A stretch of 64,000 nt of DNA from Pipra filicauda (GCF_003945595.2 NW_024104345.1:248001-312000); one strand, 5' to 3'; positions 30,201-44,000 are shown, counted from the first letter of the stretch. Numbers and translations: made by a program. Notes: a model not told the origin generated them from the sequence alone.

Positions 30201-32082
30201 TTTCCCATCATCTCTTGATTACAGGGCTCTACCCAGATTTATATCCCCAATGGCTTAATTCTTTTCACAAAAAATTTCAATCCTCTCATACATGTAACAA
30301 CAGGAATGGCATGAAAAAAAAATCAAACCAAACCCCAAAAAAACCCCAAACAAAACCCAAACAAATGCCAAGATCTCAAAAAATGTCCTTCAAAATGAAA
30401 TTCAGAGCCTTCAGAGGAACGGCATTCAAGAAATGGATAAGTTTCAGAATGATCAATAGTTCATTTCACATTAAGAATATTTCTTATCTAGCTGCTCTAC
30501 AGAATATGTTCCACAGCATTGTGCAGTACTCCCAATGGCTTTTATTAAAAATTCAGAATATAATGCGGCAAATTTATTGATTCTTTTTCTGGATTTTAAA
30601 TTTCCTATGACTGTAAGTGTCTGGCACCCACCAAGGAGGAGAGAACAACTGGCCTGCGGTAACAAGGGAATTACACAAGCATATATAAAGCATAGGCTGT
30701 CACCCATAACCACCATACATTTAAGTTAATACTGACCTGGAAAATAATTAATGCATTGGACCTACTAATAACAGTAACTGGAATACTCAGCCCTTTGCTA
30801 CAAAGCCACATCAAGAAAACAGTACTGAAAAAAGTACTTTTACCTTAGTCATTCTTAGAAACATTCCTGAAAAAGCACTGGAAAGAAAAGGTGTGTGTTT
30901 ATACACAGCTTTGGAGTAAAGCCATGCACTTACCTGTTTTTACCAGCTTTGCACTGGTTGTCATGAAATGACGATGATCCTACACTGTACAGCAGATATT
31001 TCTGTCTTTGCACTGTGTGAAACCATTTGCTGAGGTTTCCTGTTTACTTTCCAGATCAATTATTCAGCCACATGTGTCTGCACAATATGAGAGTTTTTAA
31101 AGCACACAAGGCCTAATTATTGTTCTAGGTTAAATAATTAAACTAGGATTGCCAGAATGTTTATCCTGGCATTTGCATTCAAGAAAGGCTCCTGGAACAC
31201 AAGTAAGACACAAATATTCTCCAAATAAAAGCATCTTCAGGAAAGGAGGTGGTATTAAGTTTGAGGAACCAATATTCTTTCTGTTCTGCCAGCTCTCTCC
31301 TGCCAGACCTCAGAGTCACAGTGAAAATTGAGAAAATCATTAAAAAGTCCTTGTCACACAACAGGCAGCTGGAAGATCACTTCTGTCAGCTCTATTTAAG
31401 GCACTCTAGAGAGGGATGCGACATTTGCTGCTCACCCTTAGAATGAGCAAGAACCAGGGCTTAGATGGGCTTAAATAGAAATATTAATATAGATGCTTTG
31501 TTCATTAAATTCTTAAAAAGTTACTTTAACTGACTGATCAATCAAGACCACAGAGCTGAGGCTGAAGACTCCATAGCTTAACCTGCTATGGCGTAGAGCT
31601 CCTTCATGTTTTATGTTCATTTGCTGAGAGGTTTCTAAAGGGATTTTTGTATTCAACAACTCAACACAATCTCCTGGCATAATTAATTTCATTTGTCCTT
31701 TCTGAAAGTTCTAGACCATTTTAAGCCTTCCAGCATGCTAGAACCAGTACAGTCCTCCAAAAGAATGGTAAAGATGAAGCAATTCTAAGAAGCCCATAGA
31801 AACAAGCTGCATATTGTTTGCAATTGTTCACATTCTTCTTTTAAATTAAGCAAGAAATAAATTCCATAAATTCTATAAATAATTACAGCTAAGCTACTTT
31901 GCTCCTATACCCAGCCCTTATGGTCACAGCACAAGGTGCAACGGTGCATACTTCAGTGCTGGTCCAGGTAGAACTTCAATCTAATTAGCTTCAGGTCACT
32001 GCTAATTTTATTCCTTTAATTAAAGACAACACCAAATATAGAGTTAGGGACAGCCCCACACTATTTGGTGCCTAGTTTCTCA
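27201..32082. other. CPNE4 5'-UTR intron, no gene proven
   Basis: It holds two A-rich tracts (about 27956-28040 and 30309-30366), a short tandem duplication at 29932-29972, and a perfect minus-strand donor CAG|GTAAGT with exon end at 30934. The open frames, up to 132 codons at 30182-30580, are partly low-complexity and show no domain. Confidence 0.5.
29932..29972 (+). repeat. Two-copy 20/21-bp tandem duplication
   Basis: Unit aaattaaatttaacatctgg (29932-29951) is followed by aaattaacatttaacatctgg (29952-29972). The second copy has a 1-base insertion. Confidence 0.85.
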
Positions 32083-32522
32083 CTAATTGCTGGTGGGGTT
32101 TTTTTTGTTTTTCTCCACTCTGTGTGCTATGCTGTGATTGCAGGATTATGGCAGTCAAACTGCAGTTCACAGTTCAAAATGTAGATTATATTTTATTTTC
32201 TGGTGGTTGTTTTCTCACAGGACACTTTTGCCATCCATCTTTCTTTATAAAATACTCAAATTGAACCCTAGGAGCCCTATTTTCCCAGACAAAAGTGGCA
32301 TTTAATGTACTTAATGCCACATTGGAGTGTAGCTGTAAATGGTTTTTCCTTTTTTTTTTTTTTCCTTCTTCATCTTCCCCTTTGTAAAGCACTGCAAGAA
32401 TACTGTAAGGTAGCAACAATTTAAAGGTATCTCCAAATAATTTCTAAAATTCCTAATTATTTCATATTTTCATTTTTCTATACATGAAATATGTTATTTA
32501 GAAAGTTAATTTACAGCAAGGA
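32083..32522 (-). repeat. Unclassified inverted-repeat element, copy 1
   Basis: Its reverse complement aligns along almost its whole length with 36136-36570. Shared blocks include cttgctgtaaat, catatttcatgta, agaaaaatgaaaatatgaa, gcagtgctttataaa/acaaa, an A-rich stretch, cagctacactccaatgtggc, atagggctcctag, tattttataaagaaaga, tggcaaaagtgtcctgtgag and cagtttgactgccataatcc. Copy 1 carries a segment of about 12 bases that copy 2 lacks, between 'gtggcattaa' and 'atagggctcc'. The family is not recognised. No terminal repeats or clear target-site duplication were found. A 77-codon minus-strand frame inside it is probably incidental. Confidence 0.85.
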
Positions 32523-35500
32523 GTAGCAGATTTCTTGACAAAGCAATCTCAGATTCCTATTATACCCAAACAAGGAAAACATTGAACTAATGTTGTAAAC
32601 CAATTATGAACAGCTGAGCACAAGCCAGGGTCTTACTGTAAGGTGTTTGCTTTAATAGGAAAAGTATTTAACCTTTGGAAGTACTTACTATGGATGTATT
32701 GAACTCACTATTATTTTAAGACGTTTTCATAGTTTCTGTCTTTTTAAATGTTCTTCCATTCATTCAATGATAAATCATAGACTTTTAAATTTAAATGAAA
32801 CATTCACTTTCTGATGCAGAATATCAAACTTTTTATTTGATCACTTTAAAAGATCACACAGTGATCTTTTCTGTCCTTACGGTAAGGGCTGGTTGTTGAA
32901 TGAGAACTTCAAGTTGCTGTCTTTGTCGAGGGTGGGTAGTCTATTTGGGTTGTATTTTACATTTTTTATTCTGTACTCCCCTAGTTGAATCATATCTGGA
33001 TTTTAGTCTTGGTTCTCCAGGGTAAAACGCTCTTGCAGCTCTTGGGAGAAAATGAACTTGAGGAATAAGAAACTCAGTACATTGCACTGATTAGATGTTA
33101 GACTAAGGAAGATTTGATGATGTAGAAACAATGATATAAGAAACTAGATATACAATGATTCATTTTCTCATCTCTGGCAGCCATAGAAAAAGATCATAGA
33201 GCCTATATTTCTAATTGCTACTCTGTTACTCTACTAAAAATTGGATAAGATGATGGGAAAACAGGTCTCCCCTGAACACTGCTAGCTTGTAAATGGTAAC
33301 AGACTTGTGGATATACAGAAACATACATACCTACGTATCTTGTTCTGAAGCTTTATTTCAGAAGGGTTTCTGCTACTCTGTTCTCCACTCCTTGTGCTTT
33401 ACTGGTTACAGTAAAGTCAAGCGAGACTATCTCACAGTCAGCATTTTGTTTATGGGTCTGTGTCACACAGGGTTATGGGGAAGATAAAAGCACCAAAGGA
33501 ATCTCCTTGTATGTTGCCAGCAAAAGTTTCAGAAGCATCCTGAAAACAAACATGTTTAAATAGGTCTTTTTGAGAGTGTGTTGGGGTAGAGGGGATGGGT
33601 AGGGGGAGAGCACTATTTGTTCACATGGTAATAGTGTTATACATGGCAACAGTGTCCCATTTTAGACTCACCCTGACCTGAATCTGTCACCTGCAAGAAA
33701 AGGCAGTTTGAAAGAGCATGGAGTCCTAAAAATGTTTTTCCCAGCCTCTCATGTACATCATTTAATTCTCCTTTATGTTAATGGATGTAAGCTAAATGCA
33801 AACCGTAGTAGCTGAATTAATGTTATGAATGGTGGATGTTTAAAAAGAAAAAGCAGTTTTAAGAAAGGCTGTTTTTAATTTGTGAGGTTACAGTTTGCCA
33901 GTTTCAGTGAGTTTCATAGACCTGTCAGATGTTGTTCTTGAATCAGAAAAGGAGATGGGAGAGGTGCTGAAAGGCCTAATTCTAAAAGACAGAATACATG
34001 CATGATGAATTTTAAATGATGAGGTAGAGCTCTGCTTCAGGTCACTGGTGCTTATACGAAGGCTCATCAGCATTGTGCACTGGAGGGAATTTGCTGGTGC
34101 CAGGAGCTCCTTGTGCATTTGTGTAACAGGCTGCAGAAGGGATTATCAGTCAGCAGGCTGCTGCCAAGCCTGCCCTTGGAGCTTTCCGCTGAGGGATATG
34201 TGGGCTACAGCTAGTGGCTCACAGTGAGCCTGCTGCAAGGTGTGGCATGTAAAAATCCTGCGATTCAGTGATCCTTGAATGAAACACAGGAACTTGTGGA
34301 AATGGAGGGTTTTGCTGTTTATTTAAAAAAACCCAGACTGATCAAATAAAAAAATCCCCACCTCTCCCAAGCCTGAAAAACGTCTGTGTTTCCTCAGAAT
34401 TGTTTCTATCTCCCTTCCTCCCTGGTTCTTGCTTTGGCCTATACTGCCATATCCCTTGTTCAGCAGAAGAAGTGGGTGCAAAAGACCAGAGGTTGCCCTC
34501 GATGACCCGGTCATCACGGCACATGAATGCCCCCTGTGTGTCAAAAAGCACCTTCTGAGCTCTGTGCAGTATTTGAATGGCACTCTCTGAACGCCTCAAG
34601 TGCTGGTACCACATCTCTTCTCGATCAAAACATGTCTTGATAACAATGATGGAATATTATGTGACTGTTACAGTAAATGTACTAATGCACTATTCCTAAT
34701 ACTATTGAATTGCGTTGCCTCTAGAATAACAATGGGAGGAATTGCTTCTAATTCACACAGTAATATGATTCGCAATGTGGTCATGCCTGAACTGACCTTT
34801 TTTTGGCTCTGGCAATGCACTGATTGCTTTGCAGCCCTTTTATCAGGGTATCCTGATTAGAAGCTGGAAATGTAAAGCGGGGGATTTGGAAACACTGGTG
34901 TGAATATTTAAAAGAGGAATATTTTTTAAAAGCAGAAGGAAATTCCCAGAAAGTCCTAGATTTGACCGTATTTCTCTCCAGAAGAGTGCCAGTGTATCTC
35001 TGAAGTGCTCATATGGTGGGCATCCCAGCATGTACTGTCCTTTTAAAGGAGAACAAGTATATGATTATCATCCTTTCTATTCAGTCTGTGTGCATGCTTT
35101 CTCAGTTCAAGTTCAGCCACCTCTAACTCACTCATGTAAGTCCTTTTGATTAGTTAATTTATTGCCCTTATTGAATGTCATCCCGAAATTAAAAGGCTGG
35201 CGCGTGAAAGCTTCAACACAGGACCTTTGCTGGGTCTATTTGTTGAGCAGCCCAGTCCTTTTAATCAAGTTACTGAATTGCCCTGTTCCATCAGGCATGG
35301 TCTGGTCTCCTGAGCCTCAAGAAACTTGGATGCAGGAAGAGGAAAATATTAAACCTATTCTAATTTAATAATCTATATTCAGAAAAGGGTAAAATTGCTA
35401 TTTAGGTAAGTAGATAATAAGAAACCAATTTTTAAAGGAATTACTAAGTCTGGAAATATGCTTTAGCAATTTTTCATGGCAAATTGAAGTATTAAGGTAA

Positions 35501-36135
35501 TGCAGTTCTCAAGGTTTTGACTTATAAGGCTGATTTCACAACTCTACATTACTCTGTAGAATGAGGCAAAGTGCTGTGCAAAAGTCATCCTGGGAAGTTT
35601 GTTGCAGTTTTTGAGACAGCACTCTCAGCCCAATAGACTGCAATACTGTGCACCCTTCTGGGGAAGAAGGGACCGTATTGTCTGGTGCTATGAAGATGGA
35701 AAAAATTCTTGCTGAAACTCCTAGATTAGATGTAGAGTGGACGTGTAGGATAAAAAAAAGGAAAAAAAAATACATCCATGAATATAAACCACACAAAAGA
35801 CACTGCAAAACACTATAAGGTCTCTGAGTCATAGCCTGTGTTAACACCCTTTCACACATGCATACTGAAAACTGACTGGATAATTGCTCCCTGTGGCTAA
35901 AGTTATTGCTGTGATACAATATTGGGTGGGAAATACCACATTACTGAGAGGTCAAGTGGTAAATTCATATGTGGCCTCCAAAATAGAAGATCCAAAATTA
36001 AGAACCATCTTTTCAGCATGTCAGTTGAAGAATGTATCTCTTTCCTTACCAAAAGTAGGATAGAGTGTTTACTAAAGCTCTGTTGAGAAGTTACCTGAGT
36101 TACCTGAGTCCTGTTCCACTGACCTATCATTCTCA
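32523..36135. other. Spacer between the two inverted repeat copies
   Basis: About 3.6 kb of intronic sequence. No homology between its two halves was found beyond the repeat edges. Two overlapping minus-strand frames of 86 and 90 codons near 34.3-34.6 kb lack recognisable domains. Confidence 0.5.
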
Positions 36136-36570
36136 CTTCTTGCTGTAAATCAACTTTTTTTAGACATATTTCATGTACAGAAAAATGAAAATATGAATTA
36201 GGATTTTTAAGAAATTACTTGAAAATACCTTCCAAATTGCTGCTACTTTACAATGTGTTTGCAGTGCTTTATAAAAGGGAAGATGAAGGAGGAAAAAAAA
36301 AAAAAAAAGAAAAACTTTTTACAGCTACACTCCAATGTGGCATTAAATACCGTGCCACTGAATAGGGCTCCTAGAGTTCCATTTCAGTATTTTATAAAGA
36401 AAGACAGTTGGCAAAAGTGTCCTGTGAGAAAACAACAGCTAGAAAATGAAATAAAATCTGCATTTTTGAACTGTGAGCTGCAGTTTGACTGCCATAATCC
36501 TGCAACCACAGTATAGTATACCGAGTAGAGGGGAAAAAAAACGAATAAAAAAAAAGCCATCAGAAATTAG
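36136..36570 (+). repeat. Unclassified inverted-repeat element, copy 2
   Basis: Counterpart of 32083-32522 in opposite orientation (see that entry for the shared blocks). The A-rich core here is a run of about 17 A at 36293-36309. The edge nearest 36570 ends after 'catcagaaattag', matching 'caccagcaattag' in the other copy. After that the two flanks are unrelated. Confidence 0.85.
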
Positions 36571-39474
36571 CATCTTCTCAAGCCAGGGTCCCAAAATGGC
36601 TTGGCTGGGCTTGTCAGATGTTCACAGGGATAAATCTTTCTTACATAGATCTGCATGCTTGAAAATAGCTTTAAACTTGTTCAGCTGGACTGGCTAATGC
36701 TTCATTACTTGATGGGGGAGATTTTTATTAAGCAGAGATTTTTAAAATAATCAAAGCTAGATGAAGTGGAGGAATCAACATAATGCTTTTGTCTACACTG
36801 AAAAGAATTTGCTGGGACACTGAATTTAAGAACTCCTCTACCATGGTCTTAAGAGGTATCAATCTAACCGGACTTGCTAGCATTATTTGGACCACCCTGA
36901 GCACTTTTAAACACTTTAACCTCTTCAGCCTGTAGTGATACAAGGTAGGGTTTGAACACATGGTAACACCCAAACAGCACAGTAAAGCTTAATTCTAAGA
37001 GTGACAAGAGTATCAGGGTAAGGCTAGGAGACCATAGACTCTCTCCATCCACCAACCAACCCAGAATATGAGCTCAATCCCTCCAGTTTCCTAAAGGCCC
37101 CCACCTTTAGGCAGGTCTTACCTGCTTATCTCCTTCCTACCCTCTTTCAGCTCAGCAAGCTCTGCTGGTTGGCAGCACTTTTTTTCTTACCTCCCACCCA
37201 AAGCAGCTGCTTGTCAAATCAAACAGTAATCAAAGGTAATGCTAAGTCTCAAACATCATCCACTGCTGCAGGCACAAGGTATTAAAAATACCATACAGTA
37301 TTTGAAGTAATGGATGGGCTGTGTATTGCAACATGATTTAAGTCACTGTCTTCACTATTGTTCCACACACCCATCTGGCTGCCAGGCTGGAAAATGCCAA
37401 AGGACTAAAGTTCTAAAGGTTATTAGACTATCGCTTATGACAATGGGAGTGTGAGAGTTGCAGTCATGATAACATAGACAACTGCAAAGAGAAGAAAACA
37501 GAAGACATGATTTAAAAAAAAAAAAAGGGCACTTATACACAAAAGCTCTGACTGTCCCTTTATGCGGCTGACAAAGGAGCTTTCTTCTCTCCTTCCCTAC
37601 TACCTCATAAAAAAAAATTAATCTCAAAATACAATAAAGACTGAGAGGAACAGAAAAAATAATGTAATGGATTTTTTTCTACATGCATTATACAAAGCAA
37701 TTTTTAGCCTAGAAAGAGGTACTACAGTTTACCTAAATTGACTCTTGAGGGTATTTCACTTAGAATGAATGTTTAATAGATGTTAGCTCAGTTGAAGAAG
37801 TAAATAGCTCATGGAAGAGAAATAGCTCTAAATCTCTTCAAAAATAGTAATTTTTCCAGAAGGGCTTCTACATGGGCTAAAAGCATACCTGTACTACTGA
37901 TATATCACAAGCAACTATTTCTGCCTGTCACTTCGTTTGTTTGAATAGAAATTAATCAGAATTTTGAGATAAAGCTTTCTGCTCTTTTTCTCCAATATGC
38001 ACAGAACATTGCACAAATACTTTTTTAGGAGCAATGCATATAATTATGTGCTGGACTGGAAGTTCAGACAACCTTTTTCTGGTGCCTCACTGCCACAGAT
38101 CCCTTATATGATTGCAGACAAATCACATAACCCTGCTGCCCCTCAGTTCCCAGTCAGCAGAGCTGGAGTAGCATTACTTCCCCTCTTTACACAGGATTTG
38201 AAAAAGCACAGAAGCAATATTTGTGACTCATTCACCATGGCACAGAGGAGCAACACTTATACAACATTTGTAAGAATTCATAGTCTGGTTCAAAGTGTGA
38301 CTTCAAAGGCAGTTTTTCTTTTCAGTCTTCCCTTCCTTTTCTTCCTGCTTCAACCTTTCATATTGCCTCTTCCTTCCCACAGGGCTAAAACCTGCTCCCA
38401 AATACACACCTCACATAAGTGAGACTGTGACGGGGAGTGAAGGCAGATCTGTCACCTGGTATTGCTGCCCAGCCATCCCTCACACCTGAGCCCACTTTCC
38501 CCAGAACATCTCAGATTCTCCCTACAGGAACAAGAGCAAAGAAAGCTGAGAGTCACCACTTCCTCTTAACAACTGGTAATACCCTGTGCAATAGCAACAG
38601 CATTTGGAGTTTCCAATCAAGTTGAATAGGATGGGGGGGGGAGTCACCGAAAATGATTATTCAAATAAACAACTCCAACCCACAGAGTTTCAGTCTCTGT
38701 CACACCAATTTATTCATGATTTCCACTACTTTGCTAAGTGCTTTCAACTAGAAATTGAATGACAACTTTGTTCCCAATAGTAGCGCAATTAATCCAGTTA
38801 CCTGATGCTGCCTCAGTCTCTCCTACAGAGGGCATGCCCCACAAGTGATGTACTCCAATTCTACACGAAACCAGGCTGAAGCCAAAAAGACACTGCACCT
38901 CCTTTCCCTACCACAGCTAGCTGAGCAGGGAAACCAGAAGGTTCTCTTATCCTCTGGCCCAGCTTTGAGCACAAATATTTTACAGAAAAAGGAAAGTTTC
39001 AATTTACCCACAGAAAGTTCTCTGGCCACTGGCCTGTGCACCTAAATACTGGTAATCCTTGCTGTTGATTTGTAAGGCCACCTGTGTACCCTGCTGCCAT
39101 GAAAGCTACTTCAGATGAAAACAAAATTTGGTTTTCAGGAAAGGAATATTTCATTTAACCCTCCCAAATATTTAAGAAAATATTTTCATTTTTCTTTCAT
39201 AATGAATAACAAGTTAGATGAAGATTTCTATCAGAACAAAGCAAATGAGCATTTGTGATTATTTAGTTCAGTGGCCAAATAAAAAGAAATAATATACTTT
39301 ATTCACCTGACTCTGAATGCAAAGATAAATGTTTCCTGACAAACGAACACCAGAAAGCACATCTGCTTCAATCCAGGTCAATGGTTTAAAAGTACAGTTT
39401 GGGCTTCCCATATCTCTGAAGTCACTGAATATTTAGGTAGGGCCTGGGGTAGCAAAGTCCCCTCCTCTGTAAGC
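36571..39474. other. CPNE4 5'-UTR intron, no gene seen
   Basis: Intronic sequence with a poly-G run near 38632-38641. The longest frame (141 codons, plus, 37997-38422) has a hydrophobic stretch late but no recognisable family, and I see no splice or expression evidence for it. Confidence 0.5.
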
Positions 39475-41000
39475 AAAGAACAGGTTCAGGACCACTTGAT
39501 GAAACTGAATAGCCACAAGTCTGATGACACGCATCCCAGGCTCCTGAAGAAACTGGCTGATGTTGTTGCCAAGCCACTCTCCAAAATATTTGAAAAGTCA
39601 TGGCAGTCAGGTAGAAGTTCCCAGTGACTAGAAGAAGGGAAATGACTCCTGTTTTTAAAAAGGGAAGAAAGGAAGATCCAAGAAACTACCAGTGAGCCTC
39701 ACCTCTGTGCCTGGGAAGATCATGGAGCAGAGCCTCATGGTAGCAATGTTAAGGCCCATACAAGACAAAGAGGTGATCTAAGACAGCCAGCAATGGCTTT
39801 ACTGAGGTCAAATCGTGTCTGACCAATTGGGTGGCCTTCTATGATGGAGTAATGGCAGCAGACAACAAGGGAAGACCAATTATTTTCATCTACCTGGACT
39901 TCTGTAAAGCTTTCGACTCAGTCCCATGACATCCTTATCTCTAAATGGAGAAAACAGGTTTTAAGACTGGATTAATTATTGGATAAGGAACTGGATGGAC
40001 AGATGCAGCCAGAGAGTTGTGGTCAATGGCTCTATGGCCAACTGGAGGCCAATGGCACATGGTGTTCCTCAGGGCTCTGTCTTGAGATTGGTGCCCTTTC
40101 ATGTCTTTATCAATGATATAAAAAAGTGAGATCGAGTGCACTCTCAAAGTTTGTAGATGGCACGAAGCTGAGTGGTGCAGTGGACAAAATAGAAGAATGG
40201 GATGCCATGCAGAGGCAAGCTTGAGAAGTTCACCCATGAGAACCTCATAAAGTTCGACAAATCAAAGGCAAGGTGCTGCAGCTGGGTCAGGGCAATGCCA
40301 GACATAAGCATAGACTGGGACATTAAGTCATTGAGAGTAGCCCTGTGGAGAAGGACTTGAGAACATGGGTGGATGAAAAGCTAAACATGACCCAGCAATG
40401 TGTGCTCACAGCCCAGAAAGCCAAGCATATGCTGAACTGCATAAAAAGCAGCATGGCCAGCATGTCAAGGGAGGTGATTTTCCCACTCTATTCTGGAGTG
40501 CTGTGTCCAGCTCTGGGGTCCCCAGCACAAGAAAGACATGGACCTATTAGAGTGGGTCCGGAGGAGGGCCACAGAAATGATCAGAGGGTTGGAGCATTTC
40601 TCCTGTGAGGACAGGCTGAGAGAGTTGGAGTTGTTCAGCCCGGAGAAGAGAAGGCTCCAGGGAGACCTCACTGTGGCCTTCCAGTACTTAAAGGGAGCTT
40701 ACAAAGAAGAGGGAGAGCAATTTTGACATGGGCAGACAGTGATAGGACATGGAATGATTTTAAACAAACCCAAATCTCTGATCTTTTAGATGTTAGGGAG
40801 AAGTTCTTTATTGTGAGGGTGGTGAGGCACTGGAACAGGTTGCCCAGAGAGGCTGTGGATGCCCTGTTGCTGGAAGTGTTCAAGGCCAGGTTGAAGGGGG
40901 CCCTGAACACTGTGACCTACTGGAAGGTGCTCCTGCCCATGGAGGAGGGCTTGGAACTAGGTGATCTTTAAGGTTACTTCCAACCCCAGCCTTTCTATAG
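39475..41000 (+). repeat. CR1 LINE, longest copy in window (ORF2 RT to 3' end)
   Basis: About 1.5 kb collinear with CR1 ORF2 from the early reverse-transcriptase region ('tttttaaaaagggaagaaagga', 'gaaactaccagtgagcctca') through the palm ('cttctgtaaagctttcgactc', 'gttcctcagggctctgtctt', 'agtttgtagatggcac'). It continues into the thumb and C-terminal part ('gagaaggacttgagaacatg', 'cagcccagaaagccaagcat', 'gtgctgtgtccagctctggg', 'gagggccacagaaatgatca') and the 3' end ('gttgcccagagaggctgtgg', 'acttccaaccccagcctttc'). Pieces of frame remain open (for example 40345-40608 and 40723-40971), but frameshifts and stops separate them. It is a 5'-truncated, inactive copy, yet less diverged than the others here. 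Confidence 0.97.
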
Positions 41001-44000
41001 TAATTTTAGAATTAGAAAAATAAGAGTTATTTATTATACAAATCTGAAGTAATTAAGGGCCCTTTCAGGAATCCACCGTCTATATAAGCCAAAGTGTACA
41101 GGCAAGTAGATATTAAGACAATTCAGATAGGACTTCCTGCAAAGAGCTCAGCAGTTCCATCCATCTCCACCCCTACTGACACCTTTCAGCCACTCTGCTC
41201 CAGAGTTTCTACTACTCACACACGGTTCATTCTGCAGAGGAATCCTGGCAACCCACTCTCCACGGTGGATTACAAACAAAGCAAACCAAACGTAACTACC
41301 TCTCTCTTTACAAGGCTCATAAGACATTTTACACTGACAGCTAATGCATTACCTTTTCCACAGAGGTCAGCTCCTGTGTTTTCCTCAGCACATGGCTACT
41401 AAGAACATTTAACACAATTGTTTACTTATGAATAAGATTTTGGCTGCATACTAATTTTTCCTCCATTTCAATACAAGAGACATGAACTTTTACCTTATTT
41501 TCCAACTGCAATTCTACTGGGTGGCTCCCATCTGCTTAATTATCCATATTCAGTTTAAAAAAAACAAAACCCACCACAAAATCCACACTTCTAAAATTCT
41601 TTGCCATCAGAGCCAGAGAAAGGTCACATCAGAATCAGTTTAGAGAAACTGAATTTGTGGTCTAATGTATATCATCACTAAGCCAAGCAAACCACAATCA
41701 ATAACAGATCATGTTCAACTGAAGTTTCTTGGCAACAGATGCATGAAAAATGTTAGGGCTACTCTCTCCTTTGTTTTCCCATATCTTTCAGAAACCACCG
41801 GGCATTGCCACTTCTGCAGAACTTGTGCATTCTGCTGGAAACCTACACAGCAGTAATTGGTGAAATTCTCTGGAGTGCAGCTCATACTTTGTCAGTGAAT
41901 TTAAGGAGATCAGTTACACTGCAAGTTGCTGCATTCATCTTCCTTGATTCTCTTGAACTGCAGGATAAATGGACCATTTCTAATTGATCAAACCCTCACC
42001 ATTCTTTCTTTGCTACTTCATTCAACTCCAGTTTAGCCTCCGGTCACAAGTAAAAAAGCTGCATTCTCCAAAAAAATTAGTATCTGACAATAGATGACGA
42101 CTGAGAAAGGAGTGCAACAACATGAAAGAATTATTCACCTGCTAAATGGGTTGTTAAACATAACTGCTTCCACAATAAAACACCACCGAGATCTAAGTGC
42201 AAAAAAGAAAATTAACTCTCGGTACTCGCTCAATGATTATACAGTAACTGTTTGCCCACAGTGAAAGGAATTGTAGGAGGTAAGGTAGTAAAATTCAAGT
42301 CATGCAAAACTATGCTTTATGCAAATTATGATCCTAAATTCCTACAGAATATATTTGGCTTCATCGTTGTCACGTATAAAACTTACACTTACTCAGTATA
42401 AACCAGGTTTAGACTTTCTTAATGCTATATAGGTAGTATTTATGTAAGAAAACTGTCAGGATCAGATTTATTTCAGTAAAAGAAGGATTCATATAGCTTA
42501 ATAGGACAAGAAAGCAAATCAATACATTAACATCACAAGTACCAGTGTGAAGAAATTAAATATTTGGCTTAAGGCGGGAAACAAATATCTCCACTGTGAA
42601 ACTACTTTTTATGAACACCGGTAAAACTTTGGTTAAACTGGTTAAACTTCGGTTCAAAGCAAATCCATTTCCACAGAAGATCAGAATAGCTAATTTTTAA
42701 ATCTACCCCAGTCAACCCTACTGAGAATCACTTCTTGCCTTCAAGTACACCTCTTTGAGCAGTTAACTCCAAAAGGTTTCAAGCGTGGTTCTTCAAAAAA
42801 GGTTTTACTGAAATTCAAGACTGGTATCTGATATTCTTGACTTTTTTTTTAAACAAAAAAAACCAAATCCATTCACTTAGGCGACAAATTCAACCCATAA
42901 TTAGGTAAACACCTGGAAAAAACCAATCCTATAAGAAATTTCAACTGGATACAAGAACAATTGCAATTTTTTGTTTTGCTACAGCAGAAAGTAAAGATCA
43001 CAGAAGATCATTCCTCTGCATCATATCCTAATAAAGGTGAGGATTTTAGGCAGCGTACAGTCTTGTCATCCACTGAGTTGACTGAAAAATGAAACTAGCA
43101 GAAATCATCCTATAAAGACTGCTGTGATGCTCTCAAGCTGAATACTTCACAAAAAGCTGAACCAACTCACAACCAAAACCCACACACACCACACGCAACC
43201 ACCACCACTCCAGTGCATGAAATAATCCTTAACGAAGCAATTCCTTACATTTTACTGCAGAAGTAGAGGATGACTGATGTGCCAGTCACTTCGATAACAC
43301 CTGATGAATGCTTATGCCACTATGTCTGAAGCTTTAAGTGGCATCTCTTCGATGAAGGTACCACAGCCTCTGTCCCTATTCATAAGGAACAGTGGGAAGT
43401 CATTCACATCACATTTTACACATCTCTAGCAGCAAGAGGGATGGCACTTTTCAAAGACATCAGACTAGTACTTGACTAGCAAGGCACAGGGGCCACTTTT
43501 GTTGGTCAAAATAAATATCTAAATTACAATAGCAAAGAGATCAAAGAGCATTAATAAATAGCCAGTTTACAAAATAGTACCACTACCAGCTGCACACTAT
43601 CAGAAATCTTAGCTCAACAAAACCCCACAAAATAAAAACCACTCCCAAACAAACGACATTATTTGCACAGTTTGTTATCTTTTGTTAACTCATGAGATTT
43701 TATGTCAGAAATATGTTGACCTCCTTCATGTGCTGCATAGATATCAACAATTTAAGAAAGCTTTGTCTCCTGCGTAGAAAGGATCAAACATACCTGAAAG
43801 CCTACTCTCTGGATAATTTTATAAAATCACAAAGGGTGTGGCTGAAATATCATTTGCCCCCAAAACTGAATTAACTGTATCTGAAAACTTCATGGTAGAC
43901 ATTCTCTGATCTTCAAACCTCCAGATGACTGCAATCTCAATTATTTCAGAGTTTTTTTTCAGTTGCACCACTGTTCCAATTAGAAAGTCTTTCCCGGCGC

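Noticed and set aside
30182..30580. 132-codon plus-strand frame with a Lys/Pro/Gln/Thr-rich stretch
   Set aside because: The distinctive part is only translation of an A-rich low-complexity tract.
37997..38422. 141-codon plus-strand frame, longest outside the CpG island
   Set aside because: No recognisable domain, no splice context, no neighbouring exon; length is possible by chance in 64 kb.
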